Below are positions 22,201 to 33,225 of a stretch of DNA of 64,000 nt, piece after piece (the first letter of the stretch is position 1; every line of letters starts with the position of its first letter). The notes beneath the pieces are model-generated. The model was given only the letters and a program-made list of their open reading frames with translations. It did no database searches and was not told the DNA's origin. The stretch is from NCBI GenBank assembly GCA_023512835.1, contig JAKCVP010000384.1, positions 103,570-167,569 of the forward strand. The letters run 5' to 3'. Made by a program: the position numbers and the translations under genes. The DNA comes from Taxillus chinensis. Taxonomy: Eukaryota > Streptophyta > Magnoliopsida > Santalales > Loranthaceae.

Positions 22201-22630
22201 ATATCGAAGATGCGTATCTGAGCATCACCAGCACACGAGACCACGGTCCTGTCGTTGGAGTGAGGCATGAACTTGACGCTGAAGATGTTGGCTGTGTGAC
22301 CAGTCTCAATGAAAGTAGAATGGCTAAAAGGGTTGATAGTGTCATCTGGAAGATAACGATGGATATTGACACGAGTGTCATCAGAGCCGGTTGCTAGAAG
22401 TTGGCCATTCTTGGACCAACTATCAGAGTGTCAAAACAAAGGCACGTACGAGGTGGCGACGAGGGAACTATGACTGACCTCAAGGCGTTGACACACCCTC
22501 GATGACCTGAAAGCTCGTTGCAGATGTCAAGGTCTTTGATCCATTTACGTTCGCCATATAGACCGTGCCAAGTAGTTCGAGAAAGCGTGATACCCAATTC
22601 CCTTCTACTGAGGCGGTCATAGAGACTCAT
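19260..22630 (-). CDS. WD40 protein, DCAF6-like (CUL4-DDB1 substrate receptor family)
   Basis: Exons 22630-22479 and 22419-19260; the 59-nt intron joins NAL|SWSKNGQLLATGSDDTR. 1103 residues. The N-terminus MSLYDRLSRRELGITL, then ELSGHRGCVNALSW, GHTANIFSVKFMP, VVSCAGDAQIRIFD, FLTCSEDGEVRQWDLR and CFLHDRRMLG follow human DCAF6 block by block. After a long insertion with an extreme Asp/Glu run (~residues 770-800), the C-terminal blades return: QYSGHANVQTVKDVNFFG, VVSGSDTGHLFIWE, LAVSGIDHTVKIF. DCAF6/DCAF8/WDTC1 proteins present substrates to CUL4-DDB1 ligases; a WDxR-like motif (WDLRQ) is present in an N-terminal blade. Fungal substrate unknown. Confidence 0.85.
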
Positions 22631-23346
22631 GATGGAATTGGCAAGAGTGGGTCAAGATTAATTGAATGCTCATAAAACCTTGAAGCTGCAATGGAAACTT
22701 CTGTATTGACGTCCGGGCCTTGTTGACCTCATCCAGAAAGTAGAGGAGCGTCAATGGTAAAAGCCGCTCTGGGCTACCCAGGGAGCTTGCTCGGCCAAGG
22801 TTTTGAGCAGCGGTGTGACCCAAAAGCCCGATGATAGAAGTTCCAACAGAGGCTAATAAGCAGGAGAGTTCGATAGAGAGCGCGTTTGTCGCTTGGGAAG
22901 CAGTTGTCAGGAACGTGAAGTATGGGAGGGGAAAGGTCTGGGAAGCGATTCGAGGGAAGGGAACATTCACGGGCAGATGTCGATCTGGGGTTGTTATCGA
23001 TAGCTAGCTTATAGCTCCCGTGTACAAACAGTCGCTGCACGTGCCGCATTCTCGGTCTCGCGGCGGCTTGAAAGAACCCCAAATCGCAGCAATGGTCCAG
23101 GCACTTATCTGCACCCTGACCATACGTGATCATTCCATACAAGGCTTGATCCAAACTTGCGACCGGAGCGAATCAAGGAGTTGAAATATCTGAACGTTCC
23201 CTGATGTATACAACTAACACAAGGCGCTCACGGAAGATATCATGTTTAATTTATTATCCATACTATGTAGAGTGCTGTGCAAGATTCATATTGCTATCAT
23301 GGCCACCTGCAGGCCATGAGTCCCGAACTGCCAATGCTCGTCGCGT
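22631..23346. other. Intergenic: upstream of DCAF6-like gene, downstream of CWC22
   Basis: 716 bp. Two minus frames of 117-126 codons occur (22970-22617 and 23154-22774), but they overlap in different frames and show no motif. Taken as promoter plus CWC22 3' flank. Confidence 0.45.
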
Positions 23347-25704
23347 TCAATGGGAACCACGCGAGCTGTAGGATGAAACAGATGGCGACCGACGCCTAAC
23401 GGGTGTCCTTCCGCGACCCCTCTGTGAAGATGGGGAGCGAGAGGGCGTATAACTTGGTGACCTATCCCGGCGTCTACCCGGTGATGGGGAGCGAGAGGGC
23501 GTATAACTTGGTGACCTATCCCGGCGTCTACCCGGTGATGGGGAGCGAGAGGGCGTGTAGCTGAGAGACCTGCCGCGTCGTGGTGAGCGTGAAAGAGAAC
23601 GTGTATAGCTGCGAGAACGGCTAGAATAGGATCGAGACCGAGAGCGTGAATCTGAGTAGCTGCGGCTACGGCTACGGCCCCGGCTATCGCTCCTGGAACG
23701 GCTGCGACGCGGCGTGCGAGACCTGGATCTGGAATCGGATTGCGAGGAGCCAGTGTAGGATGAGTAAGACGAGTAGCTCGAATATGATGAAGCGCTGTGA
23801 CTGCGCGCGCGAGCCGCTGCCAGCTGTGCCGGAATCGGTTGGGGCATATTCTTGAGAAATTCGCGCATGTCCTCCGTGAGGGGCCCCATGCCGATGCTTG
23901 TGAAGTAGTTGATGGCGAAGCGGGTGTCGCGAGGATTGTCTTTTGGAAAGATACCGTCCAGAAACGGCTGCACGCTGTCTTCCCTGAATTTTGCCTGCAA
24001 CTTGGGGATACCTAGTTCTTCTGCTAGACCAAGGAAAAGAATCTTGACAAATATGCGACTGCTAGAGGTAGAATCTTCTTCGTTCATCTTGACAGATGAT
24101 AAGACTTGGAATCCAATGGCTTCGGTGCCTAATAGATGGCCGAAGAAACACGCGATATTCCTCATCTTGTTTGTTTCATAGCGGTGAATAGTGTCATAAT
24201 AAGTCGCGAATTGTGCTGCAAATTGATCTTGCCAGAAACGATTGAGCTTTGCAAGTCGTTCTCCAATTAAGCCGTAGAATTTCTCATATGTTGGCCGTTG
24301 GGAGCAGCTCTCGATGATCATCGAGGGTAGCTCAGACTCTTTGCCAACAGGCAAGTTGATCTTCATGAGCTTGTGAGTGGCTTCTTCGTAAGAAGAGCTA
24401 CTCATCAACGTGAGGAAAATGCTCTTCCGCAAGGTTACCAGGTCGGTGTTGGTCTGATCTTTGATCTCGAGCTGCTTTTGATCCTCATCCTCTTCTTCAG
24501 AGCTCTCATCGTCCGAGTCTTCTTCCTCTTCACTTCCATCACCCTCACCCAAGATCTCTGCCCTGACTTTTTTGTACTCTTCTTCGTGTGTCTCATAGTT
24601 TTCATCAAATTTAAAGATGTTGAGTCGCTCCTCGGTGTCAATTGCCTCCTCTAGCGACGGAGGCTGATGGGTGATTTGATCCTCTTCCTCGACCAGATCC
24701 AATTCCTCGCGGATGGCAGGATGATCCTTGAAATGGTCCTTTCGAATCTGAAAAAGGACCTCGACCATATATTGCGTACGCTTGTCGAGGTTGGTCTCAT
24801 TCAGAATTGAACGGAACTGGTCGAAGACCATCCTGAAGATCGCAGGGTTCATCTCCTCCAGATGCTGGCCAACCTCCCGCATGAGGTCCACTGCAATCTC
24901 AACGCTCTCGTCGGTAGCGTTGTTGAGAAGCAGACCGAGCATCTGCGCCACGATTATCTCGTTGATGACTTGGTGATTGCATAAGTGGGCAAGGAAGGTG
25001 GTCGAACTTCTCAGCACAGCCTTGTCGTTTCGTTTTAGAGCCTTCTTCCATTGTGCTACAAGGCGCTTGACCAAAAGTTCGCCTATGATTGGGAGTCGTG
25101 TGTTGATGATGGCGATCATGGACGCGAAGACAGGCGTGAAGGGAAGCGACGCAGATTGTGCTTTCATGATGCTGCGGCAGAAGAGACCTCTGCCACGTAG
25201 CAGATTTTCGTTGAAGAGTTCGGGAACCACAGATTTAATCGAGCCAATGTTGACTTTGTTTACGATGCCTTGAATACTCTTCTTCAAAGCCTCCCAAGCC
25301 ATTCGCTGAAACTCTGGACTAGTACGGTCGGTAATTTGGGCCTGGAGCTGACGTAGTCGAGCGGGAGGGACATATGTACCACCAGACCTGGCGCTGAGAA
25401 GTCTCTGGTACTCTTCTTTGGCCTTAGCTTGCTTCTCTTCTGCTGTCAAGGGCTTTTCATCCCGATCATTATCCATGCGACGAAGCCGCTTTTGTAGTTG
25501 GATCTCTCGTTCATCTGGTACGCGTCGTTCATCTTCGCGCATTTGACGCCTGCGAGGTGGCGAAGTGAAACCATTGCGAGACGGTGATCGTGACCTCTTT
25601 CGCTTCGAGGTAGTTGAGGTGGGCTCTGGAGAGTACCGGCGTTGGTGGCGCCGCGAGGGCTGGCGCTCTGGTGTAGGAGGCTGTATTGCGGACGCGACTT
25701 CCAT
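23347..25704 (-). CDS. CWC22: Pre-mRNA-splicing factor Cwc22
   Basis: Single exon, 785 residues, ATG at 25704. Architecture: basic Arg/Ser/Pro N-terminus (1-95); MIF4G domain (~100-330; GGTYVPPARLRQLQ, GRGLFCRSIMKAQ, LPIIGELLVKRLVAQWKKAL); acidic linker (~385-415); MA3 domain (~425-535; LRKSIFLTLMSSSSYEEATH, MIIESCSQRPTYEKFYGLIG); then conserved FFGHLLGTEAIGFQVLSSV and a C-terminal RS domain (~640-785). Cwc22 recruits the exon-junction-complex helicase eIF4A3 to the spliceosome in organisms with an EJC and acts before the first splicing step. The RS tail has a 54-bp in-frame tandem repeat. Divergent from DPM2 with 357 bp between. Confidence 0.95.
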   Translation of the reverse strand: MEVASAIQPPTPERQPSRRHQRRYSPEPTSTTSKRKRSRSPSRNGFTSPPRRRQMREDERRVPDEREIQLQKRLRRMDNDRDEKPLTAEEKQAKAKEEYQRLLSARSGGTYVPPARLRQLQAQITDRTSPEFQRMAWEALKKSIQGIVNKVNIGSIKSVVPELFNENLLRGRGLFCRSIMKAQSASLPFTPVFASMIAIINTRLPIIGELLVKRLVAQWKKALKRNDKAVLRSSTTFLAHLCNHQVINEIIVAQMLGLLLNNATDESVEIAVDLMREVGQHLEEMNPAIFRMVFDQFRSILNETNLDKRTQYMVEVLFQIRKDHFKDHPAIREELDLVEEEDQITHQPPSLEEAIDTEERLNIFKFDENYETHEEEYKKVRAEILGEGDGSEEEEDSDDESSEEEDEDQKQLEIKDQTNTDLVTLRKSIFLTLMSSSSYEEATHKLMKINLPVGKESELPSMIIESCSQRPTYEKFYGLIGERLAKLNRFWQDQFAAQFATYYDTIHRYETNKMRNIACFFGHLLGTEAIGFQVLSSVKMNEEDSTSSSRIFVKILFLGLAEELGIPKLQAKFREDSVQPFLDGIFPKDNPRDTRFAINYFTSIGMGPLTEDMREFLKNMPQPIPAQLAAARARSHSASSYSSYSSYSSYTGSSQSDSRSRSRTPRRSRSRSDSRGRSRSRSYSDSRSRSRSYSSRSRSYTRSLSRSPRRGRSLSYTPSRSPSPGRRRDRSPSYTPSRSPSPGRRRDRSPSYTPSRSPSSQRGRGRTPVRRRSPSVSSYSSRGSH
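23429..23562. repeat. 54-bp tandem repeat inside the CWC22 RS tail
   Basis: Unit starts GATGGGGAGCGAGAGGGCGT; copies start at 23429, 23483 and 23537. The first two are identical over 54 bp and the third is cut short or diverged after ~24 bp. Each unit encodes 18 residues, SYTPSRSPSPGRRRDRSP, so copy-number change keeps the frame. Confidence 0.9.
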
Positions 25705-26061
25705 CTCTGTATGAGGTGCGTGTGAAAATGCAGAAAGTGAGATGCCCTAGACGATGGGCACGACGCTGAGAACGCCAACGCGAAAGGACGCAGGTAAATT
25801 CGAGCCGGAGTCTGAGAAAGGCGTCAGAGCTTGCACGTGACATCCAAAGGACGCGCTGGCTCTCGGGCTAGCTGATGACAGACTAGCTTACTTCGAATGG
25901 TGCAGGCACGGCAGGGCCAAGTTGCAGCTTGTCGCAACTTTCAAGGACAGGGACATCCCAAGCAATAGCGGCTGAACCTCTCTGGCACAGCTTGTAACGC
26001 TCGCTCGAGATTCTCTTCATACACTCCTTTCAAACGACGTTGTCACTGACTTTTCCTCAAA
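25705..26061. promoter_or_regulatory. Divergent promoter region between CWC22 and DPM2
   Basis: 357 bp between outward start codons. The DPM2 side carries CTTTCAAACGACG and TTTTCCTCAAA just before the ATG, a normal fungal leader. No specific site identified. Confidence 0.5.
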
Positions 26062-26476
26062 ATGGTAAGTCTCTCGAGATCCCTGCATCTACCGCACTGG
26101 CTCACAATCACTTGGCTATAGTTTGATCGCCTGGTTGGTTTGGCGATGCTTGTAATCGCATCGACCGTCTTCCTCTACTACACAATCTGGACACTCTTGA
26201 TGGTATGCTCGGCCCACTAGCCCTTCTGAAGCCAGCGATTCAGCTGGTGCATGGTGCGCACTGCTGACTACGGCGTCGTAGCCATTCGTCGATGAAGATC
26301 ATGCTCTTCACCAACTCTTCCTACCTCGCGTTTGGGCCATCCGCATTCCAGTCATCTTGATTTTGCTGGGAGGGACTGCTGTTGGCAGCTTTGTGTCGGT
26401 CGTCATGATCAGGAGCAACAAGAAGCGGGCAGCAAAAGCACAAGCAAAGGCACAACAGCAAGCGAAGAAGGCATAG
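26062..26476 (+). CDS. DPM2: Dolichol-phosphate-mannose synthase regulatory subunit Dpm2
   Basis: Three exons: 26062-26064 (the ATG alone), 26122-26202, 26282-26476. Introns of 57 nt (GTAAGT...TAG) and 79 nt (GTATGC...TAG), all in phase 0; 92 residues. The protein has two membrane helices: FDRLVGLAMLVIASTVFLYY and IRIPVILILLGGTAVGSFVS, joined by PFVDEDHALHQLFLPRVWA, which matches the PFID...H..FLPR segment of DPM2. The tail is Lys/Ala-rich (KKRAAKAQAKAQQQAKKA). Dpm2 anchors and stabilises the catalytic Dpm1 subunit in the ER, supplying mannose for N-glycans, O-mannose and GPI anchors. The gene is easy to miss because the start codon is spliced from the rest. Confidence 0.92.
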
Positions 26477-26965
26477 CGTTTCGTAGTGAAGAGTTGTACG
26501 AAGCGATGATGAGCCTGGTGCAGGCCAAAGAACACCAAGCAATGGTCGCGCGTCCGCTGTAATGTGCTGGCAGCACCTTCGACAGGACACCGCGATGAAA
26601 ACTGCACGGATTGGGCGGTTGACTGATTGGGTAAGGAGCATAGCGAGCGGTCAGGATACATTAATCAAATTTGCCAATTCAATGCATAGGGAGGTCATGA
26701 ATCTGTCTTCTATGTGGACTTGGCTCTCGTAGCTACAGACATCTCCATTCTGTGTCAGATGCAAGAAAGACTGCACCGAAGACATTTAGATTCAAGCGAC
26801 TGGAGGGAAGAAATAAAATCAAGATATGCGACAAGCTTGTGGCCTGACGCATTTGAATTTGGTATCTCAACTATAGTACATTATGTGTGGGATCATCGCC
26901 TTCGACAATCAAACCGTGGGCGTAAGGTCGTAGCGCGTTCATACTTTTCATGCAACACTTCGAAT
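26477..26965. other. Intergenic: convergent 3' flanks of DPM2 and HSP90
   Basis: 489 bp between two stop codons. Minus frames over the DPM2 3' end (26661-26308) are antisense shadows. No gene seen. Confidence 0.5.
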
Positions 26966-29243
26966 CTAGTCAACCTCCTCCATAGCGGACTCACCACCGG
27001 TAGCAGCAGTAGTCTCGGTAGCTGGAGCATCAGCGTCTTCAGCAGGCTCGTCAACGTTGAGACCGAGGCTGACCAGCTTGTGAATACGCTCAGCAAAACC
27101 AGCAGGCTCGTCGATGGTGAAACCAGAAACTAGCAGCGAAGTCTCGTAGAGGAGCTGGGTGATGGACTTGACCGTACGGTCAGACTCGCCGTCGGTCTCA
27201 ACCTTGTTCTTGAGTTCTTTGATGATGGGAGACTTGGGCGAGATTTCGAAGGTCTTCTTGCTGGACATGTACGAAGACATGGAAGTATCGCGGAGGGCCT
27301 GCGCCTTCATGATGCGTTCCATGTTGGCAGACCAACCAAATTGACCGGTTCGGATGGCACAAGGAGCGCCAACGAGCTTGTGAGAGACAACGACCTTCTC
27401 GACCTTGTCGCCCAGAACGTTCTTAAGCGACTTGGCAAGGCCTTCATACTCCTTCTCCTCAGCTTCACGTTGCTTCTTCTCCTCATCGGTCTCCTCAAGC
27501 TCGAAGTCCTTGGTGATGTCGACCAACTTCTTCCCGTCGAACTCCTTAAGCTGAGTGAATGCGTACTCGTCAATGGGGTCAGTGAGGAAGAGAACTTCAA
27601 AACCCTTGGCCTTGAGAGCATCCAAGAAGGGCGACTTGCTGACAGCGGCGAGGGACTCGCCAGTGATGTAGTACATCTGCTTCTGGTGCTCAGGCATACG
27701 GGTGACATAGTCAGCGAGGGAAGTGTTGTCGTCGCCCGACTTTGTGGAGTTGAAGCGAAGCAGCTTAGCGAGGGTCTGACGGTTCTGGCTGTCCTCGTGA
27801 ATACCCAACTTGAGGTTCTTGGCGAAGGCAGTGTAAAACTTGTCGAATTGCTCCTTGTCTTCGGCAATCTCTTGGAAGAGCTCAAGGGTCTTCTTGACAA
27901 TGTTCTTGCGGATGACCTTGAGGATCTTGTTCTGTTGAAGAGTCTCACGAGAAAGGTTAAGGGGCAGGTCCTCGGAGTCGACGACACCCTTGATGAAAGA
28001 CAACCACTCAGGAATCAAATCGGTAGCATCATCGGTGATGAAGACACGGCGAACGTATAGCTTGATGTTGTTCTTCGTCTTCTTGGTCTCGAAGAGGTCA
28101 AATGGTGCGCGCTTGGGAACGAACAGGATTGCACGGAACTCGAGTTGACCCTCAACGGAGAAGTGCTTGACGGCCAGGTGGTCCTCCCAATCGTTGGAAA
28201 GCGACTTGTAGAACGCACCATACTCTTCCTGAGAGATGTCTGAAGGGTTGCGAGTCCAGATGGGTTTCTGCTTGTTGAGCTCCTCTTCCTCGATGGAGGA
28301 TTCCTTGACCTGCGTACACGTCGTTAGTGTCAACATCAAAGCAGAAGGGAAAGACGGGATGATGTACCTTCTTGGTCTTGGGCTTCTTCTCTTCCTCATC
28401 GTCCTCGACCTCCTCAACCTTGGCCTTCTGTTCGTCATCCTCCTTCGACTCTTCAGCATCCTCGTCAGGGACCTCCTTCTCAGTCTCCTTGAGGACGTGC
28501 AGGTAGATGGGGTAGGAGATGAATTCGGAGTGCTTCTTGATGACCTCCTTAATACGAGACTCATTCAGATAATCAGCCTGCTCGTCCTTGAGATGAAGAA
28601 TCATCTTGGATCCACGGCCAAGTGGCTCGCCGTCCGTGTCCTCCTTGATTGTGAAGGTGCCACCAGCGCTAGACTCCCAAATGTGCTGCTCGTCGTCGTT
28701 GTGCTTGGAGACGACAGTCACACGGTCAGCAACTAGGTATGCAGAGTAGAAACCAACGCCGAACTGGCCAATCATGGAAATGTCGGCGCCCGCAGTGAGC
28801 GCTTCCATGAATTGTTTGGTACCAGAGCGAGCAATGGTTCCCAGGTTGTTGACAAGGTCAGCCTTAGTCATGCCAATACCAGTGTCGCGAATAGTCAAAG
28901 TCTTGTTCTCCTTGTCAGGGATGATATCAATGCGAAGATCCTTGTTTGAGTCCAGTTGGCTGGGGTCACTCAGTGCCTGGTAGCGGATCTTGTCGAGAGC
29001 ATCCTAAATGGAGAGTCAGCGACGGCCATCGAGCCAGCGAGGCAGGGAAGAAGAGCAAAACTTACGGAGGCATTTGAGACGAGTTCTCGTAGGAAAATCT
29101 CCTTGTTTGAGTAGACAGTGTTGATGATGAGTGACAGAAGTTGCTGCAGATCGTTAGGCTTCTGAGATCTTGAACATACTTTTTTGCTGATGCAGAGAAC
29201 TTACGCTAATCTCGGCCTGGAAACTGAAAGTCTCTGCGGACAT
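26966..29243 (-). CDS. HSP90: Cytosolic heat-shock protein 90
   Basis: Four exons: 29243-29205, 29143-29066, 29003-28368, 28309-26966; introns 61, 62 and 58 nt, all phase 0; 698 residues. Starts [13 protein letters not shown]. ATPase (GHKL) domain: [61 protein letters not shown]. An acidic/Lys charged linker lies near residues 215-260. Middle domain includes [20 protein letters not shown] with the ATP-sensing Arg. The C-terminus ends MEEVD, the TPR-cochaperone docking signal, so it is the cytosolic form. Codon use is strongly biased, as expected for an abundant protein, which produces long open antisense frames. Confidence 0.98.
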
Positions 29244-30702
29244 GTTGGCGGTGAATGTAGGTGGTGCAGAGGGAAAGGATTAGAAGGAAGCCGCGGTTCT
29301 AGTGTGAAGTATTGAAGTTCGATGGGCGCGAAAAAGTGACAGCACCGATTGAACACGACAGTGAGCTTCTGTGGGTCAGGTTTGATGTCAATTGACCGGT
29401 AGCAACAAGCGTAAGTGTGGAAGTGGGTTGAGATGGAGTGTTTGGGGAAGATGGTCGAGAAGCTCAGATATATTTGCCTAGCGCCGCACAGACCCTGCCT
29501 GGTTCTCTCGCTCCATCTCGAATCTTCTGCGACTGCGGAAGTGCTTCTGTCGGCTCCGGCGGCGTGTCCTTTCTGGAACACGAAAGATCAGCCGCATGTC
29601 ACCCCTTTGACTGAGGGTGCGTGAGACACCCGGCTTGGTATGGTCACAGTCTATTTGACCCACCGCCAGTCTTCTAGCAGCTTCTTTCCCAGAGTTTCTA
29701 CAGCGCTCTCTTACGATGGCCTGTCGTGTCGCACTCAGCTTCGCAGAAGGAATCTGCATTGGCTTGGGTACTGTACACATGTTGGTCCTCTGCCTCTCTA
29801 GACCTGGAAATCTCCCAAAAGGTCGTTATCGGCAATGTCAGTATGATCTAGCTAGGCGACTCTCATGTGGAAAGCAATTCAAAGAGGCCGTGAAGGCTTT
29901 CATTGCCACAGGAACGGACTGCTTTCTGACTTGGCCCCCCGCAGATCATCCATAAGCTTTGCTGCGCATGAAATGACCTTGGGGCATCTCAATTTTAGAC
30001 TGAAACCACCTGCAGCTTAACAAGCCAAACAAGATGCGACACTGGCAAGCTTTGTGTCTCTCAGAGGGGCACGACAAATGCCGCCCATCATGGCTGTCGA
30101 CAACGTCTATGGCCTCTGTCCTTTCGTAGTCAACACATTCAGAAAGCATTCAAAATGAGCAATCCTCACGACCATCCTCTTGACCTGTTCAACGCCTGCA
30201 ATCGTCTGGACGGGAAAATCTCTGGCATCGCGTTTCGTGGAAGTCATGCACTGATGGTACAGGATGTCGACGACAGCACTCATGTGACTTTGTTTCTACT
30301 ATCAGCCAATGCCTCGTCGACTGTTGTGGAACCACTGCAATTCGCCGGTCTCAGGCCCGTGGTGCATATCGGCGCAATGTGACTGACACCCTCGAGTCGT
30401 GCAGCGCTGAACCGAAAGGCGAGCCGCTCTAGTCTCAATAAAGTTGTTGTCAAGACCCAGCCCCGCTTGACCTTTCGTAGAGCAACGCGCCGAGCTACCA
30501 TGGACTCTAGACTTGCATCTTCGGAGCAGACTTGTCCGTTGACGTGGCTGCATATCAGTTCTCTTGCCATTGTCTGCGATTCTACTTGACCCTCGCGTGT
30601 ATACCTCTGTCCGACGTCTTGATCTCACCTGCTGCAGCTCGACGTATTCCGTTCGTTCCCCGCTGCAAGAGACATTCGCAAGATTCCGCCCTGAACCCCA
30701 AC
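29244..30702. other. Divergent intergenic region between HSP90 and flavin monooxygenase genes
   Basis: 1.46 kb. It holds the HSP90 promoter and leader. A 75-codon ATG frame on the plus strand (30155-30382, MSNPHDHPLDLF...) has no recognised relatives and is not supported further. Confidence 0.45.
29571..29584. promoter_or_regulatory. Possible heat-shock element upstream of HSP90
   Basis: TTCtgGAAcacGAA, about 330 bp upstream of the HSP90 ATG. TTCnnGAA is a perfect inverted pair of Hsf1 units; the third unit is off register by one base, so this is only a partial element. Position upstream of HSP90 makes it plausible. Confidence 0.35.
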
Positions 30703-32606
30703 ATGCCTGCTCCAAGCCATGATGTGGCCGTTCTACTCATAGGGGCTGGCATGTCTAGCCTGGGACTCGCTTGCCAGCTCCACCGAAAATATGGCCTCCG
30801 CGACGTAGAACTGATAGAGAAAGGAAACGATGTCGGCGGCACATGGTAGCCTTCTAGCCTACATTATCTGAATCCTTACTGACATTGGCAGGCGCCAGAA
30901 CACCTATCCCGGCTGTGGTTGCGATGTACCATCTGTATTCTATAGCTATTCTTGGGAACAGAACCCTGACTGGACGTTTGCTTTCTCCCTTCAACCCGAG
31001 ATTCAGCAATACTTTCGGAACATCGCGATCAAATATGGTGTCCTGCAGCGCATACGCTTCGGTCATGAAGTATTAGCCGCTGATTGGGATACTGTCAATG
31101 CCCACTGGACGGTCCGCATCAGGGACCTTGGCTCCGGACGCGTTTTTGTTCGCAAGGCCAAGGTACTCGTTTCCGGGGTTGGAAGTCTCTCCGTCCCCAA
31201 GGACTGTGACATTCCCGGCGCAGATACCTTCAATGGCCATCTCTTCCATTCTGCACAGTGGGATCACACCTTCGACTGGTCGAACAAGGACGTGGTTGTG
31301 CTCGGGAACGGATGCTCAGCGACGCAATTTGTACCGGTTATGGCTAGGACGGGCTCTTGCGGAGAGAGTCCCCCTGTCCGCAAATTAACGCAGTTCGTAC
31401 GCTCTTCACACTGGCTAATGGAGAGGCCGAACCCGAGATATACAGCCACAGACAAAGCACTCTTCCGCTACATTCCCTTCTATCAACATCTAATTCGTCT
31501 TCACACTTGGTCTATAATGGAGCGTGACTTTGCAGGCTTTGACATTGACTCTGGCGCTCCAATTCGCAAGAAGCTCATGGAAGATACTGAAAGGTACATG
31601 CGCCGAATGGCACCAGAGCGATACGCTGACTTTCTGGTTCCCAAATTCGAGTTTGGCTGCAAACGCAAAGTAATGGACACCGACTATCTTGAAACTCTGC
31701 ATCGACCGAACGTCGAGCTCATCTACGATGATCCAGTAGTGGAAATTCAACCTACCGGTGTTCGCACGAGATCAGGCAAGCAGATCCCAGCAGATGCGAT
31801 TGTCCGAGCCACAGGCTTCGCCACACACAAGTTCCTATATCCTATGGAGGTGCGTGGAGCAGGAGGAAAGACATTGCAAGAGTTCTGGGACAAGGAAACG
31901 CAGGGTGCTGCTCAGGCTTATATGGGGACTTGTGTGGCCGATTTCCCAAACTTCTTCATCTTAATGGGGCCGTAAGTTGTGATCGTCTGTTGAAACATAC
32001 TCTGCCCCATGACTGACAGCCCCGGACAGCAATACTGTCACAGGTCACACATCTGTTATTCACACCGTCGAGCTGCAAACCTCGCTGGTGCTTCGTCTCC
32101 TCGAACCACTAATCGCGTCCGGTGTGTTGCACACTCGGAGCACTGCATTGGCGTCGCCATTGTCTCTTTTCACACTGAAACCCATCGAACGTGCGCTTTC
32201 TCCGCCAGTGCATTCCATTGTCAACTCCGATGCAGCCTTCGCTTCCGACACAAGATGGACACAAGCCCGCTCTAGCCGCTTGGTGTGGACTGTAGGTGGA
32301 TGCACGAGCTGGGCTATTGACCCCAACAACAAATATCAAGTGACAATGTATCCGGATTGGCAGTGGAAGCTCTGGCTACGGACTGTGTTCATCAAATGGG
32401 GCGATTGGGAATTTCGGGATCTCTCGGGTCGTAGGCTCGGCGGCTGGAGGGTATCGTCACAACGTGCTCTTGCTAAGCTAGCTAGGGCAGTCATCTTAGG
32501 GCTCATATTGAAGGGCATGTGGGTCCAAGCGAAGCAGAAAGGTTGGGTCGAGATGATTCGACACCACGCAGCGGAGGCTTTCAGGAGGGCTGGCTTGAGG
32601 CCTTGA
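30703..32606 (+). CDS. Baeyer-Villiger-type flavin monooxygenase
   Basis: Three exons: 30703-30845, 30892-31971, 32030-32606; introns of 46 nt (GTAGCC...CAG) and 58 nt (GTAAGT...CAG); 599 residues. FAD Rossmann site LLIGAGMSSLGLACQL, then ELIEKGNDVGGTW, with the first intron splitting the GGTW|RQNTYPGCGCD block. The BVMO fingerprint FxGxxxHxxxW(P/D) is present as FNGHLFHSAQWD; the NADPH Rossmann motif is VVVLGNGCSATQ; ATGF is RATGFATH; the GPNTVTGHTS block spans the second intron. These enzymes insert oxygen next to ketones or oxidise heteroatoms; substrate cannot be predicted. A hydrophobic segment near residues 555-575 (ARAVILGLILKGMWV) may touch membranes. No biosynthetic partners sit nearby. 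Confidence 0.92.
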
Positions 32607-33225
32607 AATCATATTCGATTCTTCCGTGTTGCCATAGATACTGGCCGGAACTTCAAGACCATAAGCAACTAAGCCCGCTGTGTCGAGATTAGACGACTAA
32701 ATGGAGTACCTGGTGTTTTTGCACTGCGTAGCTGGAAGAATGATCCAGATCGCACTCAAACGTAGAGATTTGTGTAACGAGATACATGCTTGTCAGCCTG
32801 AGCCACGCCCGACTTCGCTCGTGACGCGGTCTGGACGATTGGATATGCTCAGGCAGCGGAAGACCGCTATGAGGCAGAGTATGCATGGCTTAGGAAGCTC
32901 AACAAAGCCGAAAGGTCACCAAGGCCACCAAACGTGCGATTATGCACTTGCTGCCGTCTGTGAGTGCTTAATTACTTCTTGAGTTAATTCAAGTAAAGGT
33001 AGAGGAATGAGTGTGTAAGAGTCAGAGTTTCAAGTACATTCGACTGCCATGTTCCAATTGATACTTGCTATTGTAGAGCTTACATGCGAATCTTAGGTCT
33101 GCGCAAGGCCGGATCTGTAAGACGTTTTAATCACGTAATAAGAGTGCCGCATACATTCTTCCTATCGACAAAGATTAATGTGTTGCAAAAGGTGGAGAAA
33201 GGCCTCAAGATATACAAAGGGCCAT
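32607..33225. other. Intergenic: 3' flanks of monooxygenase and RRM genes
   Basis: 619 bp between convergent stop codons. A 93-codon plus frame at 32701 begins with ATG but shows no motif; treated as non-coding. Confidence 0.45.

Noticed and set aside
27307..27987. 226-codon minus frame within HSP90 in another phase
   Set aside because: Ser/Arg-rich shifted-frame translation of the HSP90 coding exon.
27341..28736. Long plus-strand frames (239 and 166 codons) antisense to HSP90
   Set aside because: They are exact antisense of biased HSP90 codons, are Leu/Val-rich mirror translations, and have no independent motif; long antisense frames are a known by-product of codon bias in heat-shock genes.
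30703..32606. Secondary-metabolite cluster around the flavin monooxygenase
   Set aside because: Neighbours are Hsp90, an RRM protein and a BCAS3-like protein; no synthase, transporter or cluster regulator is present.
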